Source: Mangrovicoccus sp. HB161399
GTDB lineage: Bacteria; Pseudomonadota; Alphaproteobacteria; Rhodobacterales; Rhodobacteraceae
Direction: 5' to 3'
Assembly (NCBI RefSeq): GCF_013184745.1
Contig: NZ_JAATVU010000024.1
Span: 27,116 to 91,115 of the forward strand
Length of the DNA stretch: 64,000 nt
This document shows, piece by piece, positions 27,767 to 36,820 of this stretch. The notes below the pieces were generated by a model. That model searched no databases and was not told the DNA's origin. It worked only from the letters and a program-made list of their open reading frames with translations. Each line of letters starts with the position of its first letter. The stretch's first letter is position 1. Made by a program: the position numbers and the translations under genes.

Positions 27767-28725
27767 TCAGCCCGGCGGGGTCCGCCAGGCGGCCGGCATG
27801 TCAAAGCCAAGCGCTTCGACCCGTTCCAGATCGGCGCGGAACTTCGCTTCGAACGGCGCGAACAGCCCCGGCGGCGCGGCGATCTTCGCGGTGACGTTGC
27901 GCGGGCGCTCCGTGCGCTTCCGGCTGGGCACCGCCGGTATCCCGAGGAACTCCGTGACCCGGGCCAGCGCGCCGTTCGGATCGGCCTTGATCCCGTCATA
28001 GGACAGCACCAGCAGCCGCTCCGGCCCGAACACGTCCAGCGCGCGTTCCAGCCGCGGCGCATAGAGGCTGTGCGCGTCGAACCGCCAGGCCCGCACCTTC
28101 CGCACCAGCTTTTCCGCCGGCAGCTCCGGGAGCCGGTCGAGCGTGCCGTCGACCTGCGCCTGGAAGCGCAGGTGCGACCACAGCCGGTCATAGGGATCGC
28201 GCAGGATGCAGATCGCCCGCGCCTCGCGGGCCATGCCGCGGATGCGGAGCATGTCGCGCCGGTGCAGCATGCCGTAGGTGTTGGAGAAGTCCAGCGCCCA
28301 GACATCCGGCCCCGCCTTGGGAAACAGCGCCCGGTACCAGGCATCCGAGGGCGTGCCGCTCTCGTAGAGCGCGTACCATTCCGCCCGGTCCTTCATCCGC
28401 TGCGCAATGTTGGCCCGGCGCCATTCCGGCAGGCCGTCGGGCGACGGCTCCGGCGCGGCGCGGCGCGGAACATCTCGGCGCGCCCGCGCCGGAACTCCCG
28501 GTCCAGATAGGTGCCCTTCCAGCCGCGGAACGGCTGCAGCAGACGCAGCATGTTGCCTGCGGTCATGCCGTCGCTCAGGCGGGCGGTCGCGTGGAAATAG
28601 TGCAGCTCCTTCGGCGGCGTCATGTCGACATGCGGCGACTTCGCAAGATTGTAGCTGAGCCAGGTGCTCGCGGCCTTCATCGCCCCGAGCCCGACCACCA
28701 GCTTGTCGAAACGGTCATCCTGCAT
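27767..28725 (-). pseudogene. Sulfotransferase, interrupted by a frameshift at a 5-bp repeat
   Basis: Two overlapping minus-strand frames carry the two halves of one P-loop sulfotransferase. The N-terminal half (28725 to about 28460) has VVGLGAMKAASTWLSYNLAK, the PAPS 5'-phosphosulfate loop, and PPKELHYF. The C-terminal half has SNTYGMLHRRDMLRIRGMA and AICILRDPYDRLWSHLRFQ, the 3'-phosphate-binding RDP-R-S motif. They are joined at a CGGCG tract (28451-28468). Deleting one 5-base unit gives a single frame reading EMFRAAPEPSPDGLPEW across the junction and 317 residues overall. The likely intact product transfers sulfate from PAPS to a carbohydrate or small molecule. As given, the gene is out of frame. 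Confidence 0.8.
28451..28468. repeat. Pentanucleotide tract (CGGCG)3 inside the sulfotransferase gene
   Basis: Three and a half copies of a 5-bp unit at the exact point where the reading frame breaks. One unit fewer restores the frame. Confidence 0.75.
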
Positions 28726-28889
28726 CTTGCGTCGGTTTCACCACCCCGGAACGTTGCGCGGGACCCGGCATGCGGGACCGCGGCGGCCGGAACGGCCGGT
28801 CCGCCATTCCCTTGCCAAGGATGGGGCGCGGGGTAAAGCCTCGCGCGGCCGCGGACGCCGTCCGGCAGTCAAAACGCCGCGCGCCGCAG

Positions 28890-29678
28890 CTAGCGCACCA
28901 CGGAGATGAGGCGCCGCAGCCCGGAACCGGCAAGGCCCCGCAGCCGCGCCGCGGCCAGCGCCGCCGCCGGCGGGCGTTCCGGACCGGAAAGCACGGTGAC
29001 CTTCTTGCCGGTCAGCGCCTCGATCCAGGACGCGGACATGCGTCCGTCCCACGCCCCGCCGATCAGCTCGGGCAGCACGCCCTGCTGCTTCATCGCGATG
29101 GCCAGCCCGTGATTGGTCGGCCGCAGGACGTAGTGGTGCAGGTTCGGCTTCACCGGGAACAGCGCGGTGTGGCAGCTCTCGGTGCTCGAGGAGCCTGACA
29201 GCACCTTGTAGACGGTCGTGTCGTTGAACCGGTCCTCGATGGTGCGGAAGCGCCATTCGCGGATCTGCTCCAGATACGGGCGGTCCTCGCCGTCCGGCAG
29301 GTCATAGTCGGGATGCACGGTGAAGCGCGGCACCACCGCGAGGCAGGTCTCCACCTCGATGTAGTTCGTCGCCAGAACGGCGTTGAAGCCGCCCATGGAA
29401 TTGCCCATGCAGAACACGCGGCGGCCGGCCAGGTAGGGTTCGAGCCGGGCGAACATCGCGGCGAAATCTATGTGGTTGCCCCAGCTCCTGTCGAGATCGT
29501 CGATGAACAGCATGTTGTCGAAGGCTTCGCCGGAGCGGAAGAATTCCGGGCGCTGGACCGCCATGCCGCCCATCCGGTGATTGACGCCGGAGAAGCAGAT
29601 CAGGACGCGCTGCTGCGCGGGATCCGGTTCTGCGCGGGCGCGGACCCGGACGGACTCAATGCATTCGACGTCTATCAC
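28890..29678 (-). CDS. Alpha/beta-hydrolase-like protein
   Basis: 262 residues from a GTG with GGAGG about six bases ahead. VLICFSGVNHRMGGM resembles the oxyanion strand of an alpha/beta hydrolase, and CMGNSMGGFNAV at about residues 90-101 is a nucleophile elbow (G-x-S-x-G) with the Ser as nucleophile. A conserved-looking His lies in RPTNHGLAIAM. No signal peptide is visible, so it is probably cytosolic. It lies between a broken sulfotransferase gene and an SGNH-type gene on the same strand, suggesting a role in modifying or trimming a glycan or polymer, but this is inference from context only. Confidence 0.6.
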   Translation of the reverse strand: MIDVECIESVRVRARAEPDPAQQRVLICFSGVNHRMGGMAVQRPEFFRSGEAFDNMLFIDDLDRSWGNHIDFAAMFARLEPYLAGRRVFCMGNSMGGFNAVLATNYIEVETCLAVVPRFTVHPDYDLPDGEDRPYLEQIREWRFRTIEDRFNDTTVYKVLSGSSSTESCHTALFPVKPNLHHYVLRPTNHGLAIAMKQQGVLPELIGGAWDGRMSASWIEALTGKKVTVLSGPERPPAAALAAARLRGLAGSGLRRLISVVR

Positions 29679-29766
29679 CAGCCCCTCCGGAAAAAACTCG
29701 CAACCTGCATAGGTTTAGCATGCGGGGTCCGACAGGCAACCCCACCGGTTGCCGCAGCGCGCCCGG

Positions 29767-31431
29767 CTACAGCATCAGGTCGAAGCTCTGTATCGGCGCG
29801 AATTCGAACACGTCGACCGTATCGCCGCGATAGCCGTCGGGCGCAACCATCGGCGCGGTCTCGCTGTCGCGCAGCGTCACGGCGTTCCAGCTCTGCAGCG
29901 CGCCCGGCGACACCGTTTCGCTCAGCGGCACGCCATGGGCGCCGAGCCACAGCCGGTAGCCGCCCTCCAGCGCGCCGCCGGTCCAGAGGCTCACCGTGTC
30001 GTCCCCGGTGATCTCCGCGCGGGCGATCTCGACGAACTGTCCGCTCCCGGCCTCGGAGAGCCGGAAGCCGAAATTCTCCGGCGCGGCGAAGCCCTGGGCG
30101 GCGGAGAACAGGCTGGCATCCTCGACCAGGCGGCCCTCCACCCCGCCGAAGCGCACCCGCAGTTCCGTGCCGCTGCCGCGGGAGACCTCCTCGATCACCA
30201 TGGGCGGATCGGGCAAGCCGGCCATCGCCTGGCCAAGGGCCGCCCCCAGCCCCTGGCCCAGATGGAAATAGCCCTCGGGCGTCAGGTGGCGGTTGTCGGT
30301 CCCGGGATCGGAGCCGTAGATGAAGCGGTACTGGTACTGCGGCACGGCGAGATGGACATTCTCCGCGGCCAGCACGTAGTCCAGCTGCGCCAGCGGCACG
30401 ACGGCATCTGCCTTGCCCTGCGCCTGGGAGAGCGCGAATTCGACCTCGAGCCCGGGCTTGCCGGTGGCCTTGCGCAGCTCCTGCTCTATCATCGAGAAAT
30501 AGCGCGCCAGCGCCCAGCCATAGCCGAAGCGGCCGTCATCGAGCGAGGCATCGGCCGTGCCCTGCACGAAGCCGACCGCGACCGTGCCGTGGATGTCCTT
30601 GCCCGAACGCGCCGCCGCTTGCGCGGCATAGCCGATCTGGGCCTCCATCGTGTCCCACAGCCCCGGTTCCCAGCGGTGGGTGTCGAGGTAATGCGCCGCA
30701 CCTCGGTCGTTGGCGAAGTAGTCGTAGCTGCCCGAGCCGTTGCGTATGGCGAAGAGATCGCCGTCGGCCGTGTCCGCCAGCGCCGCTGCCCGGCTGCCGT
30801 AGAGATCGCCGCGCGCGGTCATCAGCTCCAGCACCGAGGCGCCGAGCGCGCCGGTCCCGGCATGCAGGATGTCGGGCGCCACCTGCCCCGCGCCGTCATA
30901 GGCCGCGAAGATCTGCGCCACCATCGCCGGGGCGGGCGTCTCGGTCACCAGGCTCTCCATCGGCATCATGCCGCGGTAGAGTCCCGGTTCGACCTCCCGG
31001 TGGTTCCAGCCGCGCGCGCTGAGCCCGTCATTGCCGAAATCCAGCATGTAGGCCCGCGGATCGACCCGCCCGGTCCAGACCGGATGGTAGTTCTGCACCA
31101 CCGTCGTGCCGATGCTCAGCGACTGCCCCGCCGAGAGGACCAGCATGATCTCGTCCTCGTTGTGCACCGTCAGCAGGTGGCGCACGGCAGCAAAATTCGG
31201 CGAGACCATCGCCTGGGCGGCCGACAGTTCCGCCGCGGCGGCGACCATGAGTTTGGCCGGGGCCTCCTCCGCCGGGATCGCCGGGGACTCCGGGCCAATG
31301 CCGATCCCGGCCCGCGTCCCTGCTGCCGGGGCGGTCCATTCCACCGGCACGAAATCGGGCGCTTCCGCCCGGCCTGCGGCAAGGCAGTCGGTATCCGTCC
31401 GCAGCAATTGCCGAGTCATGGCGCGCCCCAT
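29767..31431 (-). CDS. SGNH/sialate-O-acetylesterase-like hydrolase
   Basis: 554 residues. LVLSAGQSLSIGTTVVQN resembles the block-I serine motif (GQSN/GDS-like) of carbohydrate esterases, and TDNRHLTPEGYFHLGQGLG supplies a block-V D-x-x-H pair at about residues 381-384. A C-terminal beta-rich region of about 150 residues follows (GTELRVRFGGVEG, TVSLWTGGALEGGYRLWLG), possibly a carbohydrate-binding or jelly-roll domain. No clear signal peptide is present. Ester removal from a polysaccharide is the likely reaction; family assignment is by motif only. The start could also be the ATG four codons downstream. Confidence 0.55.
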   Translation of the reverse strand: MGRAMTRQLLRTDTDCLAAGRAEAPDFVPVEWTAPAAGTRAGIGIGPESPAIPAEEAPAKLMVAAAAELSAAQAMVSPNFAAVRHLLTVHNEDEIMLVLSAGQSLSIGTTVVQNYHPVWTGRVDPRAYMLDFGNDGLSARGWNHREVEPGLYRGMMPMESLVTETPAPAMVAQIFAAYDGAGQVAPDILHAGTGALGASVLELMTARGDLYGSRAAALADTADGDLFAIRNGSGSYDYFANDRGAAHYLDTHRWEPGLWDTMEAQIGYAAQAAARSGKDIHGTVAVGFVQGTADASLDDGRFGYGWALARYFSMIEQELRKATGKPGLEVEFALSQAQGKADAVVPLAQLDYVLAAENVHLAVPQYQYRFIYGSDPGTDNRHLTPEGYFHLGQGLGAALGQAMAGLPDPPMVIEEVSRGSGTELRVRFGGVEGRLVEDASLFSAAQGFAAPENFGFRLSEAGSGQFVEIARAEITGDDTVSLWTGGALEGGYRLWLGAHGVPLSETVSPGALQSWNAVTLRDSETAPMVAPDGYRGDTVDVFEFAPIQSFDLML

Positions 31432-31511
31432 GTTTGCCAGCTACGGCATCCGTCATGGCACGCGCGCTGTTAAGGCCGCCTGAAAATCCGGGGCCCGGCG
31501 GCCCCGGCGCC

Positions 31512-33083
31512 TCACTCCGCCGGCGTTTCGGCCTGGGCCTCCGAGATCTCCCCGGCGCGCTCGCCCAGGATCATCGGGTAGAGCAGGAAGAAGGCCGCCG
31601 CGACCAGGTAGCCGCCGGTGGCGCCGCCGAGCGAGGGCAGGTGCAGCCCGGCGCCGTGGATGATCCCGACCGAGGACATCGCCGCGCCCGCCAGCGTGAA
31701 GAAGCCCGCCGTGCGGAACTGCCCTTCGATCAGCCCGGCGACGATGGCGCCCCAGACCAGCCCCGTGATGATCGCGCCCTGGCTCAGCGCGAGGTGGCCG
31801 CCGTAATGCGCCCCCTGCTGCAGCAGAGCCGCGGTCAGCGCCGGGTCGCCGAGCTGAGGCAGCCCCTCGACCCCCATCGAGGCGAGCGCCCCCATCAGCG
31901 ACCCCCATTTCGTTACCAGGAAGTCCGAGACATGCGGCAGGATCGCGAAGGCCACGGCGGCCATGTGCGACGGCGGCACCGAATGGGCGGTGTTCGACAC
32001 CAGGCTGAGCGCGACGAAGACCAGCACCGGCGCGGCGGCCGCGACCGGCATCAGGTTGCCGAGGAAGGCCAGCAGCCCGAAGAAGGCCGCCAGCGGCACC
32101 ACCACGCCGACGGCAACGATATAGCCGGCATGTGCGCCCATCCGCTTGTAGGCGGGATGGCCGATATAGGCGGTCGTCGGGAAGGGCGAGCCGAAGAGCG
32201 CGCCGATCATCGTTCCGGCCCCGTCGGTCACCTGGCAGATGCCGACCGGGTAATGGTCGCCCGCGGCCTCGGCGCTTTCCACGTTGTTCATGGTCTCGAT
32301 GAAATTGTAGATCTGCACCGGGATCAGAACGAGGAACAGTTCGGGATTGGCCCAGAGATGGCCGATCCCGGCGATCAGGTCGCCGAAATAGGGGACAGGC
32401 GGATAGAAGCCCAGTCCGTCGACATTCAGCTTTGCCTCGCCCAGGATCAGCGCCAGCACCACGCCGACCAGCAGCGCCAGCAGGCCCGCGGGCATGTCTA
32501 AAGGCAGCCGGAACCGGCCCACCAGACCCCAGAGGATGATGGCCAGCGAGGCGAAGCCGATCAGCGGCTCCTCGAAGATCTCCGCCAGCGGCACGGCACC
32601 GATATAGACCAGCGCGATGCCGCAGAGCGTGCCCAGCATGCCCGCGCGCGGCGTGACCTTTTTCAGCGCAGGTCCGACGATGGCGCCCATGGCGGCGACG
32701 ATGCCGCCGATGAAGCCCGCGCCGATGCCCACCTGCCAGGCCAGAACCGGATCGTCCGTCGCCCAGTAGATCGGCCCGATCACTCCGAAGAGATAGACGA
32801 ACATCACCGGCGTCGAGATGCCGTAGGGCAGCGCGGTGACGTCCCGCCCGGCCTGCGCCGCGGCGCGCTTGGCCAGCAGGACGTAGACCGCGATGCCGGC
32901 GATGATGGCGATGCCCGCGCCGGGCAGGATGCGGCCGAAGACGATCTCGGGCGGCATGCCGAAGACGAACTGGCAGATGCCGGAAAGCACCAGCAGGTTG
33001 ATCAGGTTGTCGGTGAAAAGCGCCCAGAAGGCGCTGTAGTCGCTCTTCACGAACAGCTTGTAGCTATGGCCGGGCTGGCTCAT
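31512..33083 (-). CDS. NCS2-family nucleobase permease
   Basis: 523 residues with about twelve to fourteen membrane segments. The start at 33083 (MSQPGHSYKLFVKSDYSAFW) overlaps the upstream hydroxylase gene by 20 bases. PVQIYNFIETMNNVESAEAAG and VGICQVTDGAGTMIGALFGS correspond to the substrate-site helices of xanthine/uracil permeases (the E-NV-E motif). Tight coupling to a molybdenum hydroxylase suggests it imports the purine or N-heterocycle that the enzyme oxidises. A missing stem-loop between the genes and the long overlap imply translational coupling. Confidence 0.82.
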   Translation of the reverse strand: MSQPGHSYKLFVKSDYSAFWALFTDNLINLLVLSGICQFVFGMPPEIVFGRILPGAGIAIIAGIAVYVLLAKRAAAQAGRDVTALPYGISTPVMFVYLFGVIGPIYWATDDPVLAWQVGIGAGFIGGIVAAMGAIVGPALKKVTPRAGMLGTLCGIALVYIGAVPLAEIFEEPLIGFASLAIILWGLVGRFRLPLDMPAGLLALLVGVVLALILGEAKLNVDGLGFYPPVPYFGDLIAGIGHLWANPELFLVLIPVQIYNFIETMNNVESAEAAGDHYPVGICQVTDGAGTMIGALFGSPFPTTAYIGHPAYKRMGAHAGYIVAVGVVVPLAAFFGLLAFLGNLMPVAAAAPVLVFVALSLVSNTAHSVPPSHMAAVAFAILPHVSDFLVTKWGSLMGALASMGVEGLPQLGDPALTAALLQQGAHYGGHLALSQGAIITGLVWGAIVAGLIEGQFRTAGFFTLAGAAMSSVGIIHGAGLHLPSLGGATGGYLVAAAFFLLYPMILGERAGEISEAQAETPAE

Positions 33084-35712
33084 GGTCCCTCTCCCCTGTT
33101 GTCTCGCGATGTGCGGCGCGGACGGCGGCGAAGACCGCGTCCGGCGTGAAGGGCGTGGCGGCGAAGCGCACGCCGGTGGCATCCCGGATCGCATTGCCGA
33201 GCGCGGGCGCGACCGGGTTGAACGGGCTCTCGCTCATGGATTTCGCGCCAAGCGGCCCGATGCTGTCATGGGTGTCGGCGAAGAAGACCTCGGTGCGCGG
33301 CAGGTCCGGCATGGCGGGCATGTGGTAGTCGCGGAAGGCCGGGTTCGCCACGCGCCCCGCCGCGTCGATCGCCAGCTTCTCGTACATTGCCGCGCCGATC
33401 GCCTGGGCGACGCCGCCCTCGACCTGGCCGCGGCACTGCATCGGGTTCATCACCACGCCGGCATCGGCGGCATGAAGGCTGCGCAGGATCCGCACCGTGC
33501 CGTTGCGGCGGTGCACTGCAACTTCGAAGCCCTGCACGTTGAACGTGACCGAGCGCGGCGTGCCGTCATGGCTGCCCCTGGCGTCCAGCGGGTCCGGGGC
33601 CGCAGCGGCCAGCGCAGCCAGATCGGCGGGATCGCAGCCCTGCCGCGCGGCCTCCGCCCGGATCAACGCCGCCAGCTCCTCTGCCGCGCGCATCGTCGCC
33701 ATGCCCGCCACGACGATGCCGGTCGAGCCGTAGGCGCCGGTGTCATGCCCGGTCAGGTCGGTATCGGACTGGCGGATGCGGATCGCATCGGGGGCCACCC
33801 CCAGAGCGGTGGCCGCGATCTGGACATGCACCGTCGAGCTGCCATTGCCGAACTCCGCCGTGCCGACATCTAGCTCGACCATGCCGTCCGGCGCCAGCCT
33901 GATCCGGCTTTCGGCGATGTGGCCGCGCGGCGGAATGGTGTCGAGCATCGCCACCGCCATCCCGCGCCCGACCAGCCAGTCCGGCCCCTCGTCGGGACGC
34001 GGCACCGCGGCCAGCCCGCGCTCCACGAGGTCGAGGCACTGGTCCAGCCCGTAGCTGCCCATCACCACGTCCGCATGCGGGCCGGAATGGGAGACCATCG
34101 GATCGTCGGGGCCGATGGCGTTGAGGCGGCGGAAGGCGAAGGGATCCATCCCGGCCATCCGCGCCAGCTCGTCCATCGCGCTCTCCACCGCGAAACCGGT
34201 CTGGCTCAGCCCGTAGCCGCGGAAGGCGCCGCCGGGCAGCGTGTTGGTATGCACCGCGCGGCCCTCGATCTGCTTGTTCGGGCAGGCATAGAGCGCCACG
34301 CTCTCGCCGCAGCCATGGAACAGCACGCCGCGCGCATGGTTGCCGTAGGCGCCGGTATCCGACAGCACCGACATCTGCATCGCGGTCAGGCGCCCGGCGG
34401 CATCGGCGCCGAATTTCACCCGCACCTCCATTGCGTGGCGCGAAGTCGTGGCCACGAACTGCTCGGCGCGGGTCATCTCGTATTTCACCGCCCGCCCGGT
34501 CTTCAGCACGGCGAGCGCGACGATGTCCTCGGCCAGCATCTCCTGCTTGCCGCCGAAGCCGCCGCCGACCCGCCCGCAGAGCACGCGCACCTGGTCCTGC
34601 GGCAGGCCGAACAGCTCCGCCAGCGCGTCGCGGGTCAGGAAGGGCGTCTGCGACGAGGTCCTCAGCACCAGCCGGCCGTCGCCGCCGCGCCAGCCGATGG
34701 CGCCGTGGGTTTCCAGATGGCCGTGCTGCACCCGGTGGCTCGCATAGGTGGCCTCGTGGACATGCACCGCCGCGGCGAAGCCCGCCGCCATGTCGCCGCA
34801 GCCGCCCGACAGCTCCGCCGCGACATTGCCCGATGGATGGACCAGCGGCGCTCCGGGGGCCAGTGCCGCCGCGGGGGTCAGCACGGGCTCGACGAGTTCA
34901 TAGTCGACGGCGATCAGCGGCAGGGCCGCATCGGCCGCGGCCTCGCTTTCGGCCAAGACAGCGGCGACGCGCTGCCCGGCGAAGCGGATGACCTGGTCCA
35001 GCACGCGGGTATCCGCGCCGTCCTCCTCGGGGTTCTGGTGCCTTGCGGAGGAGAACAGCCGGTCCGGCGCGTCCTCATGGGTCAGCACGGCGATCACCCC
35101 GGGACTTGCCAGCGCGCGCGCGGCGTCGATCGACCTGATGCGCGCCGAGGCATGCGGACTGCGCAGGATGCGCAGATGGGCAAGCTCTGGAATGTCGGCA
35201 TCCATGGTGAAGCGCGCCGCCCCGGTCACGACCTCGCGCGCGGCGGGCGCTGCCAGGCTGGCCCCTGCCCCGCCGCAGCCCGCCGCGGCGCGCCCGTCCA
35301 GCGCGTCGCGGATCGCGCCGTAGCCGGTGCAGCGGCAGAGATTGCCCTTCATCGCCCAGTCCCGCGATCCGTCGGGCGCCTGGTCCAGCGCCGCCGCGGT
35401 CATCGCCATGCCCGCCGTGCAGAAGCCGCACTGGAATCCCTGCGCCTGCAGGAGTGCCTCCTGCACCGGGTGCAGCCCCTCCGCCGGGGCCAGCCCCTCG
35501 ATGGTGATGACCTCCGCGCCCTGCGCGCGGAAGGCCGGGTAGAGGCAGCTATGCACCGGCACGCCGCCGACATGCACGGTGCAGGCGCCGCAATCGCCGG
35601 AATCGCAGCCCTTCCTGACCCCGAACCAGCCGAGATCTCGCAAGAGGGTGCGCAGGCACTGGCCGGGGCGGGGTTCGGCGGTCTGGACCTTTCCGTTGAC
35701 GGTCAGCTTCAC
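33064..35712 (-). CDS. Molybdenum hydroxylase, fused 2Fe-2S and Mo-cofactor subunit
   Basis: 882 residues. Residues 1-150 are the two-cluster 2Fe-2S domain: Cys36, Cys41, Cys44, Cys56 for the plant-type cluster, then Cys95, Cys98, Cys126, Cys128 for the second. From about residue 155 the aldehyde oxidase/xanthine dehydrogenase Mo domain runs, with VGGGFGGKQEMLAEDIVALA, LPGGAFRGYGLSQTGFA and GQVEGGVAQAIGAAMYE; the catalytic Glu is in GAKSMSES near the end. XDH-like enzymes usually keep these as separate subunits or as a three-domain chain including FAD; here FAD is separate. Substrate is probably a purine or other N-heterocycle. Confidence 0.88.
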   Translation of the reverse strand: MKLTVNGKVQTAEPRPGQCLRTLLRDLGWFGVRKGCDSGDCGACTVHVGGVPVHSCLYPAFRAQGAEVITIEGLAPAEGLHPVQEALLQAQGFQCGFCTAGMAMTAAALDQAPDGSRDWAMKGNLCRCTGYGAIRDALDGRAAAGCGGAGASLAAPAAREVVTGAARFTMDADIPELAHLRILRSPHASARIRSIDAARALASPGVIAVLTHEDAPDRLFSSARHQNPEEDGADTRVLDQVIRFAGQRVAAVLAESEAAADAALPLIAVDYELVEPVLTPAAALAPGAPLVHPSGNVAAELSGGCGDMAAGFAAAVHVHEATYASHRVQHGHLETHGAIGWRGGDGRLVLRTSSQTPFLTRDALAELFGLPQDQVRVLCGRVGGGFGGKQEMLAEDIVALAVLKTGRAVKYEMTRAEQFVATTSRHAMEVRVKFGADAAGRLTAMQMSVLSDTGAYGNHARGVLFHGCGESVALYACPNKQIEGRAVHTNTLPGGAFRGYGLSQTGFAVESAMDELARMAGMDPFAFRRLNAIGPDDPMVSHSGPHADVVMGSYGLDQCLDLVERGLAAVPRPDEGPDWLVGRGMAVAMLDTIPPRGHIAESRIRLAPDGMVELDVGTAEFGNGSSTVHVQIAATALGVAPDAIRIRQSDTDLTGHDTGAYGSTGIVVAGMATMRAAEELAALIRAEAARQGCDPADLAALAAAAPDPLDARGSHDGTPRSVTFNVQGFEVAVHRRNGTVRILRSLHAADAGVVMNPMQCRGQVEGGVAQAIGAAMYEKLAIDAAGRVANPAFRDYHMPAMPDLPRTEVFFADTHDSIGPLGAKSMSESPFNPVAPALGNAIRDATGVRFAATPFTPDAVFAAVRAAHRETTGERDHEPARP

Positions 35713-36530
35713 GGGCAGACCTCCGCCAGCTCGGCGCGGATGTCCTCCGCCAGGTCCAGCGTCACCTGCCGCCGCCAGTCCGGCGCGCCGTGGATGTCGT
35801 CATGCCAGTCGCCGGGGGCGATCGCGGCCTCGATCCGCGCGGCCAGCGCAGCGGCGTCGGGCAGGCCGGCGAAGCGCAGGATCACCGGCGCCGGCACCGA
35901 GGCCGTGATCGCCAGCCGCAGCCCCGTGCCGTCCCGCGTGCCGATTACCAGCGCCCCGGAGCGGCCCTCGGGCGCCAGCGAGATCCGGCGGAAAGCGGCG
36001 GGCTTGGCCAGCGCGGACAGCGGCAGGCGCAGGCTGCGCAGCAGGTCCCCGGGCTCGAGGATCGACCGCTTGGGTCCCAGCGCGAAGGCCTCGGCCGGGA
36101 CATGGCGCACGCCGCCGTCGCGGGTCCAGATCTCGCAGCTGCCCTCCAGCCCGGCGGCAAGCGAGATCATCGGTCCCGCGGGCAGCGCCATGCAGAGATT
36201 GCCGCCCACCGTCGCCATGTTCCAGATCTTGAAGGAAGCGAGGAAGGACCGGCAGCAGGCGCCGATCAGATGCCCGGCGCGCCAGCCGGGCGGCGCCTCC
36301 AGCGCGTCGAGCCGGGCGACCGGACAGGTCGCGGCGATCACCAGCGCGCCGCCGGTCACCGCCAGCGGCGGCCAGTCCAGCCCGGACAGATCGGTCAGGC
36401 GGCGCAGGCCCGGCTGCGGCTCGGAGAACAGCCAGGTGCCGCCGGCAAGGAAGCCGTCCCCCTCCTGCCAGGCCGGGATTTCGCTGCGCGCGGCAGGCCG
36501 CGCAATCTCGGTGACGCCGTTCAGATCCAT
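35709..36530 (-). CDS. Molybdenum hydroxylase FAD-binding subunit
   Basis: 273 residues, CoxM/XdhA-FAD type. The N-terminal FLAGGTWLFSEP is the FAD pyrophosphate loop, and MATVGGNLCMALPAGPMISL corresponds to the conserved TxGGNL-x-ASPxxD flavin motif, although the usual ASPIAD reads ALPAGP here. It is first in the operon and overlaps the fused Fe-S/Mo gene by 4 bases. It passes electrons from the Fe-S clusters to NAD+ or another acceptor. Confidence 0.85.
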   Translation of the reverse strand: MDLNGVTEIARPAARSEIPAWQEGDGFLAGGTWLFSEPQPGLRRLTDLSGLDWPPLAVTGGALVIAATCPVARLDALEAPPGWRAGHLIGACCRSFLASFKIWNMATVGGNLCMALPAGPMISLAAGLEGSCEIWTRDGGVRHVPAEAFALGPKRSILEPGDLLRSLRLPLSALAKPAAFRRISLAPEGRSGALVIGTRDGTGLRLAITASVPAPVILRFAGLPDAAALAARIEAAIAPGDWHDDIHGAPDWRRQVTLDLAEDIRAELAEVCP

Positions 36531-36820
36531 CTGTGCTCCGCTGCCCTGCCCCGCCGCCGGGCGCGGCCGGGTCCCGTGCCAAGTCTGGAACGCCCGGCGC
36601 GCCCGGGATCCGCTTTCCTGCCGCCCCGGCCGCCCGGCTTCCCCAGCGGCATGCGAAGTGGTGAAAGCACAGGCAGAAAGGCCTGCCGCTTGGGCAGCGT
36701 GAGGACGCCGCCGCCCGGACGGACGGCGGCATGCGGCGCTTCGCAGGATGGCCGGACGGAGACCGCCCTGTACTGATGGCAGCAGGACCTCAAGCGTCCG
36801 TCCGCAACGGAAGTCATTTC

